Assembly (NCBI GenBank): GCA_016190245.1
Contig: JACPQY010000011.1
Location: 89,740-153,739 of the forward strand
DNA from: Nitrospirota bacterium
GTDB lineage: Bacteria > JACPQY01
Direction: 5' to 3'
DNA: 64,000 nucleotides
Positions 16,105 to 22,993 of the stretch are shown one piece after another. A model generated the notes under the pieces. That model ran no database searches and was not told the DNA's origin. It worked only from the letters and a program-made list of their open reading frames with translations. Every line of letters begins with the position of its first letter. Positions within the stretch are counted from its first letter, which is position 1. The position numbers and the translations under genes are program-made.

Positions 16105-16863
16105 TCAAAAGACCGTCCTGAACGAACCGTCCTCGCCGTACCAATCAATGGCACGGGTCTCCCGGTCCACCTCGCCGTCAGGGATGCCGCGCGGGTACCC
16201 GACGGCGATCGAGGTGACCAGCTTGTAGGGGTACCGGATCCCGAGGCGCTTCCTCCATTTGCGGTAGTATGCGAGCGGCTTGACGAAGCTGACCCAGCAG
16301 GTCCCGAGCCCGTAGCTGTGCGCCGCCAGCACCATGTTCTGGCCGGTGATGCCGATATCGAGAACCGGGAAGCCCGGCGACCTCATGTCCGCCAGCAGCA
16401 CTATCACGGTGGGCGCCTTGTGCCAGACCCCCAGCTTCCCCTCGGCGATGAGTTTCATCGCGGTAAACGGGATCGGGTGGAAATTGTTCGGCGAGAGCCT
16501 CATGAGGAGCTTGGCCCTCCACTCCTTGTGTTCCGAGCCAGGCACCATGTAGTACGCGAAGCGGGTAAGCAACCGGCAGACCCTCACAACGTCCGCCTCC
16601 ATCTCCGCCATCATCGCCCGGTCCTGGAGAACGATGTATTTCCACGGCTGGGCGTTGCCCGCGGAGGGCGCGAACCGCCCCGCTTCCAGGACCCTCCTCA
16701 CCAGATATTCCGGGACCTGTTTCTGGAGATAGAAACGGACGCTGCGTCGGCGGCAGATGACGCTCTCGACGAGGTTGAATTCCGCGCCCGGCTCCGGGGG
16801 ATGCAGGCGGGGCTTGCCGGTCTCTTCGGCCTCTTCCGTCTCGATCGCCTCAGCCGTATCCAC
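16105..16863 (-). CDS. Nitroreductase-family FMN oxidoreductase
   Basis: This 252-residue protein has the nitroreductase fold: ICRRRSVRFYLQKQVPEY, then LEAGRFAPSAGNAQPWKYIV (the FMN-binding segment). GITGQNMVLAAHSYGLGTCW comes near the middle, and VTSIAVGYPRG lies near the end. An acidic N-terminal tail of about 25 residues precedes the domain. The GTG at 16863 is the most upstream start after the terminator at 16907-16942. It is the first gene of the presumed unit nitroreductase, ferredoxin, membrane protein, flavoprotein. Family members reduce nitro compounds, flavins, quinones or enoyl bonds; the real substrate is unknown. Confidence 0.9.
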   Translation of the reverse strand: MDTAEAIETEEAEETGKPRLHPPEPGAEFNLVESVICRRRSVRFYLQKQVPEYLVRRVLEAGRFAPSAGNAQPWKYIVLQDRAMMAEMEADVVRVCRLLTRFAYYMVPGSEHKEWRAKLLMRLSPNNFHPIPFTAMKLIAEGKLGVWHKAPTVIVLLADMRSPGFPVLDIGITGQNMVLAAHSYGLGTCWVSFVKPLAYYRKWRKRLGIRYPYKLVTSIAVGYPRGIPDGEVDRETRAIDWYGEDGSFRTVF

Positions 16864-16906
16864 GCTCTACTCTTCTTCTACTCCCCCGATCGCCCGCGGG
16901 CAACAG

Positions 16907-16942
16907 AAAGGGGGTCCGCTCCGCCTGAGCGCGACCCCCTTT
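16907..16942 (-). terminator. Intrinsic terminator of the phasin-like gene
   Basis: A 10-bp stem AAAGGGGGTC (16907-16916) / GACCCCCTTT (16933-16942) has an inner GCTC/GAGC pairing. It lies 14 bases beyond the phasin-like stop on the minus strand and before the nitroreductase start. The T-run after the stem is short on both strands. Confidence 0.65.
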
Positions 16943-16956
16943 TGCGTGAGGACACC

Positions 16957-17280
16957 TTATTTCAGGAAATCGTTCGCGATTCCGCTCACCGTCTCCACCC
17001 ACTTCTGGGTCTGTTCCTTGGCGGTAGCCAGGCTGCGGTTACGCACCTTCGAGATGGATTCGTAGATGCGCCGCGCGGGGTCCACCTTCGCGCCGGTCAC
17101 CTCTTCCACGCGGCAGAGGATCTTGTCCGCCGCCTCATCCACCTTCTTGCTGACGGTCTCGGCCACGTCAAACGCGCCGTCCGCCAGACTCCGCACCAAT
17201 CCCCCCTTGGACTCCTCGGCCTCGGGGGACGCCGCCGACTTCGGCGCGTGCACCGTTCTCGGTCTCTTTCTCGTTGCCAT
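16957..17280 (-). CDS. Small phasin-like protein, probable PHA granule-associated
   Basis: This 107-residue protein has a basic Ala/Pro-rich N-terminus (about 1-25) and then amphipathic helix (SLADGAFDVAETVSKKVDEA, ETVSGIANDFLK). No catalytic motif is seen. The length, helix pattern and position divergent from a PhaR regulator fit a phasin coating polyhydroxyalkanoate granules. The sequence alone would not prove this. The promoter at 17377-17405 carries a PhaR-type palindrome exactly over the predicted transcription start, which strongly supports regulation by PhaR. ATG 17280 is the clear start. Confidence 0.7.
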   Translation of the reverse strand: MATRKRPRTVHAPKSAASPEAEESKGGLVRSLADGAFDVAETVSKKVDEAADKILCRVEEVTGAKVDPARRIYESISKVRNRSLATAKEQTQKWVETVSGIANDFLK

Positions 17281-17361
17281 GTTTCTTTTTCCTTTCTTGT
17301 TCGTTTTTCACCGCCCCTCTTTCGCCTCCCCCGGCCCGGGCGGCCTCCCGTTCATCCGTGA

Positions 17362-17376
17362 TGTTGCATTGCGACA
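17362..17376. promoter_or_regulatory. Putative PhaR operator 1
   Basis: TGTTGCATTGCGACA is a hyphenated palindrome (TGTYGC-N3-GCGACA). It abuts the -10 box of the phasin promoter and covers the predicted start point. The same 15-mer with a different centre recurs at 17414-17428. Published PhaR sites are TGC/GCA-rich palindromes of similar layout. Confidence 0.65.
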
Positions 17377-17405
17377 AATCTAGCATACCCCCGAAATCCT
17401 GTCAA
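17377..17405 (-). promoter_or_regulatory. Promoter of the phasin-like gene
   Basis: On the minus strand TTGACA (17405-17400), a 17-base spacer and TAGATT (17382-17377) give a strong sigma70-type promoter. It lies about 95 bases upstream of the ATG at 17280, flanked by the two operator palindromes. Confidence 0.7.
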
Positions 17406-17413
17406 GGGGTTCG

Positions 17414-17428
17414 TGTTGCGGTGCGACA
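17414..17428. promoter_or_regulatory. Putative PhaR operator 2
   Basis: TGTTGCGGTGCGACA matches operator 1 outside the central bases and lies 8 bases upstream of the phasin -35 box. It is 64 bases before the phaR ATG, so it could also affect phaR transcription. Confidence 0.6.
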
Positions 17429-17472
17429 TGGACGGCGGGACCCCTCGGCGGGCGCTTGAAAGACGCGCCGGA

Positions 17473-17486
17473 TTGCGGTAGTGCAA
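17473..17486. promoter_or_regulatory. TTGC-N6-GCAA dyad just before the phaR start codon
   Basis: TTGCGGTAGTGCAA ends 5 bases before the ATG at 17492. It has the same half-site flavour as the two operators but wider spacing. It is a possible autoregulatory site. Confidence 0.35.
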
Positions 17487-17491
17487 CCCTC

Positions 17492-17983
17492 ATGGACCCC
17501 GTCGTCTTCAAGAAGTACAAGAACAACCGGCGGTTGTACGACACGGCCCGCCGCCGCTACGTCAACCTGGACCAGATCGAGACCCTCGTCCGCCACCGGA
17601 AGAACGTGCACGTGGTGGACGCCAAGACCGGTCGCGACCTCACGAACTCGGTCCTGTTGCAGATCATTCTCAATCGGGCCCGCGCGGGTCCGGCGGCCTT
17701 CCTTCCCACGGATTTTCTCGTCCATCTCATCCAGCACCCGGGCAAGAACGTGCTGGACTTCTACCGGCAGTTCGTGAAGGTGGGAAGCGAGTACCTCACG
17801 CGCTTTCAGAAGGGGATGGGAGGGACGGCGCGTCTGATCGAGACGGCCTTCGGGGGGGGGGCGCCCCACCGGGGTCGGAAGGGCGGGGCCGGCCTCGAGG
17901 GCCTGGCCCTGCGCGAACTCCACGCCCTGAGAGAGCGCCTGACGGGGCTGGAGACGAAACTCAGGAAGCGTCGGAAAGGCTGA
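17492..17983 (+). CDS. phaR: Polyhydroxyalkanoate accumulation regulator PhaR
   Basis: The ATG at 17492 gives 163 residues. The first 60 are the PHB-accumulation DNA-binding domain (KKYKNNRRLYDTARRRYVNL, VHVVDAKTGRDLTN). A second conserved helical segment follows (VLDFYRQFVKVGSEYLTRF), and a basic C-terminal helix (LRELHALRERLTGLETKLRK) closes the protein. PhaR represses phasin synthesis and binds nascent PHA granules, so phasins are made only when polymer is present. The divergent phasin-like gene and operators at 17362 and 17414 fit this closely. An upstream TTG at 17456 is possible but less likely. Its last 23 bases overlap the convergent radical SAM gene. Confidence 0.92.
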   Translation: MDPVVFKKYKNNRRLYDTARRRYVNLDQIETLVRHRKNVHVVDAKTGRDLTNSVLLQIILNRARAGPAAFLPTDFLVHLIQHPGKNVLDFYRQFVKVGSEYLTRFQKGMGGTARLIETAFGGGAPHRGRKGGAGLEGLALRELHALRERLTGLETKLRKRRKG

Positions 17984-19901
17984 CCCGCGGATCCGGAGAC
18001 CGAGGGGCGCCTCCGACGCGGGGGACTGCGGGGCGTCCGACACCCGAGGCGGGACGCTCCTCCAGATCGAGAATCCTGAAGAGTTCGCCCCTGTCCGCCA
18101 GCGCCCGCGCCTCCAGAAACGTCTCGAGCGACATGGCGCTGAAATTGAGCGGCCTCCCCTCGCGGCTGTGGAGCACTTTCGTCGCGTCGTCGAGCTCGAG
18201 CACGTAGTGGTGCAGCGCCTCGTCGGCGACCGGCTCGCCCGAGACCGGGTCGAACCGCAAGCCGAACTCCCTCGCCAACACCTCCTGAACGTAGGGGTCG
18301 CGGAACATATCCGTGCCGGGGTAGGCCGTGGCGGTGAACATGGACCGGTTGACGCCCCCCTGCGCGCCCTCGAGCTCCGGGCTCCCCGGTGGGAGGCCGG
18401 AGGTGTGCAGTTCGAGCTGCCACCGGATGAACGCGACGGAGGTCTTGAGGTCCTCGAGAGTTTCGCCGGGGTACCCCATGATCCAGGTGCAGTTCCCGTG
18501 GATGCCGGCATCCCGGGTGCGGCGCACGCCCTCCACCATCGCTGTGGGGAAATCATGGCCGTGGATCCGCACCGCGCCGTTGGACAGGATGAAACCGCCC
18601 TTCCCCATCGCCTCGAGGACGCGCGGACTGGCGCTCTCGGCCCCGAAGCCGATGTAGACGCAGCCGGCGCGGGACATGTTTTCGACGCGGGAGGCGGGAG
18701 TCCGCCCCAAGGCGGAGAGGCGGGAGGCGTGGGGGCGGAGGTCGGCGGCCTCGTCGAGTCGGCCGTGCGTGCCCCAGTGCACGCCGAGATCGCGCACGAT
18801 CGGTTCCATGACGGGCACCAGATCCCGGATGCGCCGGGGATCCACCATGAAGTTGTCGTCCGTGATCCCGACGAAATCGATCCCGTACTTTCGGGCCAAG
18901 GTCTCGATTTCGCCGGCGAGGTTTCGGGCCGAGCGCACGCCGTAGCGGCGTTCGCCCTGCGCGCCGCGGAAGCAGAACTTGCACGCGAACGGGCAGCCTC
19001 GGCTGCTCACCGTGTTCAGGCTCCGGCGTGCCGAGAACGGCGTCGCCGAACTGTTCCTCGCTCCCGCTCCCCATACGGGGTTGCTGATGTAAGTCTCCAG
19101 CACGCGCACGCCGTCCACGTCCTCTCCCAGGAGGTCCCATGCCGGGAGCGGCAACGCGTCGAGGTCTTCGGGGCGGCCCCCGTCGTAGACAAAACGCGGC
19201 CGGCCGTTCGGCGACGTGCCCACGAGATACGGACGCAGCTTGCCCGAGGCCTCCGCCGATCGGAATCCTTCCCGCCGGATCAATTTCGCGTCATAGGCCA
19301 TCTTCAGGATCGCGTCGTCTCCCTCGGAGTGGCACACCGCGTCCAGCTCCGGGATCCATTCGAAGAGGGCTTCGCGGAACTCCGTGGCAAGACCGTTGCC
19401 CGTGGCGAGGATCGTGTCGGGCAGGATGCGCCGGATCACGCGCGCGATGTTCTCTTGCCATCGAAGCGTCGTGATGAGCCCCGAGAATCCGACCAGGTCG
19501 GGCTCGCCATGCCGGCGAATGGTTCGTTGGATCAGTTGCTCGGCCTCGGCGAGGGTGAGATAGCGCCAGCGCCTTGTGTCGGTGCGGTATGCGAGCGGCA
19601 GGCCGAGGGAATCAAGCTCCTCGTGAGTCGTGAATTGTGAATCGCGAATCGAAGGATCTCCGTGCACCACGGGGAGGCGGTAGGCGTTGAGATCAACGAT
19701 GACGGGGTCGGCGCCGTACTGGCGAAGACGTGCAGCCAGCAGGGTGGGTCCCAACGGCGCAACATTCGGGGGCGCGGCCTCCCGAAGAGGCATGTTGATC
19801 AGCATCACGCGACTACCTTCAAGGGCACCGGGCGGTAGGTCGCGCACGACATTCGCCGGGTGCACGTAGGGGCGCAGGACCGAGGGCGTGCCGGCCATCA
19901 C
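17961..19901 (-). CDS. Radical SAM protein with N-terminal cobalamin-binding-type domain
   Basis: This 646-residue protein has an N-terminal Rossmann-like B12-binding-type domain (about 30-200, ILATGNGLATE and HSEGDDAILKMAYD). The canonical DxHxxG cobalamin ligand is not seen. The [4Fe-4S] motif is C303-x3-C307-x2-C310 in SSRGCPFACKFCFRG, followed by the TIM-barrel hallmarks GITDDNFMVDP, YIGFGAESASP and WIMGYPGETLEDL. A C-terminal helical domain follows. Relatives include methyltransferases and cyclases acting on unactivated carbons; the substrate is unknown. Its promoter at 20037-20065 shares a dyad with promoters in the glycan locus, so it may serve that pathway rather than PHA. It converges on and overlaps phaR by 23 bases. 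Confidence 0.88.
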   Translation of the reverse strand: MMAGTPSVLRPYVHPANVVRDLPPGALEGSRVMLINMPLREAAPPNVAPLGPTLLAARLRQYGADPVIVDLNAYRLPVVHGDPSIRDSQFTTHEELDSLGLPLAYRTDTRRWRYLTLAEAEQLIQRTIRRHGEPDLVGFSGLITTLRWQENIARVIRRILPDTILATGNGLATEFREALFEWIPELDAVCHSEGDDAILKMAYDAKLIRREGFRSAEASGKLRPYLVGTSPNGRPRFVYDGGRPEDLDALPLPAWDLLGEDVDGVRVLETYISNPVWGAGARNSSATPFSARRSLNTVSSRGCPFACKFCFRGAQGERRYGVRSARNLAGEIETLARKYGIDFVGITDDNFMVDPRRIRDLVPVMEPIVRDLGVHWGTHGRLDEAADLRPHASRLSALGRTPASRVENMSRAGCVYIGFGAESASPRVLEAMGKGGFILSNGAVRIHGHDFPTAMVEGVRRTRDAGIHGNCTWIMGYPGETLEDLKTSVAFIRWQLELHTSGLPPGSPELEGAQGGVNRSMFTATAYPGTDMFRDPYVQEVLAREFGLRFDPVSGEPVADEALHHYVLELDDATKVLHSREGRPLNFSAMSLETFLEARALADRGELFRILDLEERPASGVGRPAVPRVGGAPRSPDPRVSLSDAS

Positions 19902-19943
19902 CCTTTCCAGAAAGTTTCGGCGGGGGGGGGGGCTATCAGCAAG

Positions 19944-20022
19944 AGGATGGTCTCATCGGCGCAGGTGGGAACGGCATCCTTGCGTTCCCACCTGCCGTTG
20001 TCTTTACCGACAAGACCATCCT
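19944..20022. repeat. Nested two-stem inverted repeat upstream of the radical SAM gene
   Basis: The outer arms AGGATGGTCT (19944-19953) and AGACCATCCT (20013-20022) enclose inner arms GCAGGTGGGAAC (19961-19972) and GTTCCCACCTGC (19984-19995), with a loop of 11. Both stems are perfect. It is transcribed as the 5' leader of the radical SAM gene if the promoter at 20037-20065 is used. It may be a leader structure, a small RNA or a miniature mobile remnant. An 11-G run (19922-19932) lies between it and the gene. Confidence 0.6.
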
Positions 20023-20036
20023 TTGTCCGAGGGCGA

Positions 20037-20065
20037 TAATTACAACAGGTTGTATGGGCTGTCAA
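20037..20065 (-). promoter_or_regulatory. Strong promoter of the radical SAM gene with internal dyad
   Basis: On the minus strand TTGACA (20065-20060), a spacer of exactly 17 and TAATTA (20042-20037) precede the gene by about 135 bases. The spacer holds the dyad TACAAC-AG-GTTGTA (20041-20054), related to those at 49841 and 63731. Confidence 0.75.
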
Positions 20066-20161
20066 GGCCCCCCCAACATATGGTGTGGATATCTCACGTG
20101 AGCTTTTCATTTCCTCGGGGTATCTCCGCGTAGGTGCGGAACATGGTCAACTCCATACCTC

Positions 20162-21640
20162 TCAATTCCGATGAGCCTCATCCGCCCGGAAGTGCGAACC
20201 GCACGTGCGATCACGCGCAAGGGCTGCGTGCATGATCGAAAGAGCAGCGCGCCCGCAGAGTTCCAGCTCGCGTCGCGTTGCTCGCGATACCCGCGCTGCG
20301 CTGGACCCGGCCGAGAGCGCCTCAAGCCACGCGCGCACACGATGCACGCCCACATCCAGACCGCTCCTCGTCCGGACGAGTCCCGCTGCCGAGCCGACGA
20401 CTTGTTGGAGCTCCGCGACAGCGCCGCGGGTGCTGCCCTCATGGGGGTGATGTTCGTGCCAGTCGTTCAATCGGGGGGGGAGCGGGGCTCGCGTTCCCGC
20501 TCTCCTCGCGTGGCGCGCCGCGCTCTCTCCCGCTCGCTTCCCGAACACGAGACAGGCCGGGATCATCGTGCCGCCGAGCCGATCCACGGCCTGAATGCCC
20601 CCGGCCGCCTCTCCCGCGGCGTAGAGGCCATCGATCCCGGTCCGTCCCCATTCGTCCGTCTCGATGCCGCCGTTGAAGGCGTGAACGGCATGAAAGATCT
20701 CGACCGACTCGTTCCGTCCGTGATTGAGATGAACCGTCGCCACGGGCAAGCTTGCCACCGCCACGTCGAGGTAGCCGGAGGCGTCCCGCATGCTGAACGG
20801 GAAATGGCGCGCGCGATCGGAGAAGAGGCGGTCCAAGTCGTGGCCCGGTGGAATCCACCGATCGAGCGCAGCCTGCAGCGCCGGATCGAGAGTCGCCTCA
20901 CCACGCGCGATCAGATCCACGGGGAAAAAGACCGGCCGTCGCCTGCCTCGCGTCGCGAGGATCCATTGGGCAAACTCCAAATGCTTCAACCTCGCGCCGG
21001 CTTCTTCCGCCATCGCGTGCCCGACGCCCCTGCAGCGGGGATCCGCAAGCGTCCTCGCGTAGAGGCCGGCCGCTCCGCCCGTGGCGAGGACCACCGAGCC
21101 CGCCTGAACCGCCTCCATCTCGCCGCGGGCGCTGGATCCCACCACCCCGACGCACTGCCCATCGTGCATCCACAAGCCCAGAGCGGTCCAGCGGTTGTGC
21201 ACAGGCAACGCACGCGCGAGGGCGCGAAACACCGGGCGGAACTCCTCCACGCAAACCGCCTGCGACAACCTGCCGAAGCAGCCCCGCAGGCGCACGGGCT
21301 CTCCGGCGTGCGTGCGCAATCGGGCGCCCCACCCGATCAGTTCTTCGAGCCGAGGCCACGCCTCTGCCACAAGCACGTCCGCTCGGGCGGCGTCCGTCTC
21401 GGGCCCACCCACTCCGAGAATCTCCTCCAGCAAAGCCTCAGCGCATCGAGGGGGATCAGCCGGGAGCACGGCCTGATAGCCCCAAGCCCGATTGAGGAAG
21501 TAGAAGCTCGATCCCGTGTAGCCCGCATGACCGCTGTCCACGACCAGCACCTCCGCCCCCTCATCGCGCGCGGCCACGGCGGCTCTCAACCCGGCGGCCC
21601 CGCCACCCACAACGACCACGTCCGTTCGAACCCGTTCCAT
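20162..21640 (-). CDS. FAD-dependent flavoprotein of the fumarate reductase/L-aspartate oxidase family
   Basis: This 492-residue protein has an N-terminal dinucleotide motif VVVVGGGAAGLRAAVAA and the FAD segments VLATGGAAGLYA and DGLYAAGEAAGGI, followed by RLGGTMIPACLVFGKRAG. The capping domain lacks the usual substrate motif QFHPT: the corresponding segment reads HLEFAQWILATRG, so it is probably not a standard succinate/fumarate or aspartate enzyme. The helical C-terminal domain is present and ends ARDRTCGSHFRADEAHRN, recalling the RGAHYR ending of the family. The ATG at 21640 has AGAAGGA upstream. No iron-sulphur or membrane subunit is adjacent. A role in oxidising a sugar-pathway intermediate is only a guess from the neighbourhood. 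Confidence 0.85.
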   Translation of the reverse strand: MERVRTDVVVVGGGAAGLRAAVAARDEGAEVLVVDSGHAGYTGSSFYFLNRAWGYQAVLPADPPRCAEALLEEILGVGGPETDAARADVLVAEAWPRLEELIGWGARLRTHAGEPVRLRGCFGRLSQAVCVEEFRPVFRALARALPVHNRWTALGLWMHDGQCVGVVGSSARGEMEAVQAGSVVLATGGAAGLYARTLADPRCRGVGHAMAEEAGARLKHLEFAQWILATRGRRRPVFFPVDLIARGEATLDPALQAALDRWIPPGHDLDRLFSDRARHFPFSMRDASGYLDVAVASLPVATVHLNHGRNESVEIFHAVHAFNGGIETDEWGRTGIDGLYAAGEAAGGIQAVDRLGGTMIPACLVFGKRAGESAARHARRAGTRAPLPPRLNDWHEHHPHEGSTRGAVAELQQVVGSAAGLVRTRSGLDVGVHRVRAWLEALSAGSSAARVSRATRRELELCGRAALSIMHAALARDRTCGSHFRADEAHRN

Positions 21641-21759
21641 CGCGTGCAGTCCTTCTCACATGATCATTCGGCAGCCGAACGATTCCCCTAAAGCCAGGGT
21701 GGCTGGAGGCATCTAGAGGCGAACGAAACCTGCCGAATAGCTCAGGGGGTTTCATCTTT

Positions 21760-21788
21760 GACACACTCCATAGGTTGTGGAACTCTAG
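21760..21788 (+). promoter_or_regulatory. Possible promoter of the plus-strand neuB-type gene
   Basis: TTGACA (21760-21765) is followed at 17 bases by AACTCT, a poor -10 box. The spacer contains ACTCCATAGGTTGTGG, resembling the dyad sequence found in other promoters of the locus. The leader would be about 80 bases. Confidence 0.35.
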
Positions 21789-21874
21789 TGGTTGGTACAA
21801 GAGCTTGTAGGGCGTTGATGCGCTTCCTGTCGTTGCGCGAGTCTCATCCACCGGGATAGGCCCCCAGCCGTACA

Positions 21875-22951
21875 ATGGAATCGCCGATCGGCCGAGTCAC
21901 GATCAAGATCGCCAACCGACTCATAGGCGACGGCGAACCCTGTTTCGTCATGGCCGAGGCCGGCAGCAACCACAACGGGAACTTCGAGCAGGCTCTCAGG
22001 TTAATCGATGCCGCCGTGGAGGCCGGGGCCGATGCGGTGAAGTTCCAGAATTTCAAGGCGGCGAGGCTCTACCCCAGAAACGCGGGCCGCTCCGACTATC
22101 TGAAACTCGAAAAAAGCATTTACGACATCATTCATGAGATGGAGATGCCGGAGAGCTGGGTTCCTCGCTTGGCCGAGTACTGCCGGGCGAGAGGGATTCT
22201 GTTTCTGTCTTCCGCTTTCGACGAAGCCTCGGTGGATCTCATCGAACCGTTCGTGCCGGCGTTCAAGATCGCGTCCTATGAAATGACCCACTACCCACTG
22301 ATCGAGCACATCGTGCGCAAGGGAAAGCCGATGATCCTCTCCACCGGTTGCGCGGATCTGGTGGAAGTCGGCGATGTCGTTGACTTCATCCGTGGGCTAG
22401 GGCGAACGGATCTCATCTTGCTCCAATGCACGGCCAAGTACCCCGCGCCTGTCGAGACGCTCAATGTGCGCGCCTTGCCGGCCATCCGCGACGCAACGGG
22501 TTGCCTGGTGGGACTCTCCGACCACTCGCGCGACCCGGTGACGGGGCCGGCCGCGGCGGTGGCGCTGGGGGCGTGTGTCGTTGAAAAGCACTTCACGCTC
22601 AGCAATCGCCTGCCGGGACCGGACCACGGGTTCGCCCTCACTCCCGAGGACCTGAAACGGATGGTTCGCGCGATCCGCGACACCGAGGCCGCCCTCGGGA
22701 CGGGCGAAAAAATCCATAGCGCGGTCGAGGACGAGCTTCGACTTTTCGCCCGGCGCAGCGTCTTTGCCGTGCGGCCCGTCGCGCGCGGCGAGGCCTTTAC
22801 GCGCGAGAACATCGCGGTGCTGCGAAACGGCAAGAACCGGGCCGGTCTACCGCCCTCGGAATATCCGCGCCTGCTGGGCCGAGTGGCCGCCTGCCCCCTG
22901 GCCGAGGGGGAACCGGTATCGCGGCGGGCCGTCGTCAAGGGGAGACAATAG
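21875..22951 (+). CDS. neuB: NeuB-type nonulosonic acid synthase with SAF domain
   Basis: This 358-residue enzyme of the N-acetylneuraminate/legionaminate/pseudaminate synthase family condenses phosphoenolpyruvate with a six-carbon amino sugar to make a nine-carbon acid. It has the TIM barrel with FVMAEAGSNHNGNFEQA, DAVKFQNFKA, ILSTGCADL, LSDHSRDP and the metal-binding VVEKHFTLSN. The C-terminal antifreeze-like SAF domain is at about 290-355 (RRSVFAVRPVARGEAFTREN). The length is full. It is the only such gene on the plus strand, separated from the rest by a hairpin terminator, and its product type cannot be settled from sequence. A second NeuB lies at 31429. Confidence 0.93.
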   Translation: MESPIGRVTIKIANRLIGDGEPCFVMAEAGSNHNGNFEQALRLIDAAVEAGADAVKFQNFKAARLYPRNAGRSDYLKLEKSIYDIIHEMEMPESWVPRLAEYCRARGILFLSSAFDEASVDLIEPFVPAFKIASYEMTHYPLIEHIVRKGKPMILSTGCADLVEVGDVVDFIRGLGRTDLILLQCTAKYPAPVETLNVRALPAIRDATGCLVGLSDHSRDPVTGPAAAVALGACVVEKHFTLSNRLPGPDHGFALTPEDLKRMVRAIRDTEAALGTGEKIHSAVEDELRLFARRSVFAVRPVARGEAFTRENIAVLRNGKNRAGLPPSEYPRLLGRVAACPLAEGEPVSRRAVVKGRQ

Positions 22952-22962
22952 GGGCCAACGGA

Positions 22963-22982
22963 CGGCCACACGCGCGTGGCCG
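22963..22982. terminator. Hairpin between convergent neuB and DUF115 genes
   Basis: A perfect 7-bp GC stem CGGCCAC (22963-22969) / GTGGCCG (22976-22982) with a 6-base loop lies in the 42-base gap between two converging genes. It is likely a bidirectional terminator, without a U-tract. Confidence 0.5.
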
Positions 22983-22993
22983 CCGTGTAGCCT

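Noticed and set aside
17456-17491. TTG start for phaR
   Set aside because: Adds residues outside the conserved domain; ATG 17492 fits the family start.
21736-21800. tRNA-like TAGCTCAGGGGG
   Set aside because: No GGTTCRANTCC T-arm or acceptor stem follows.
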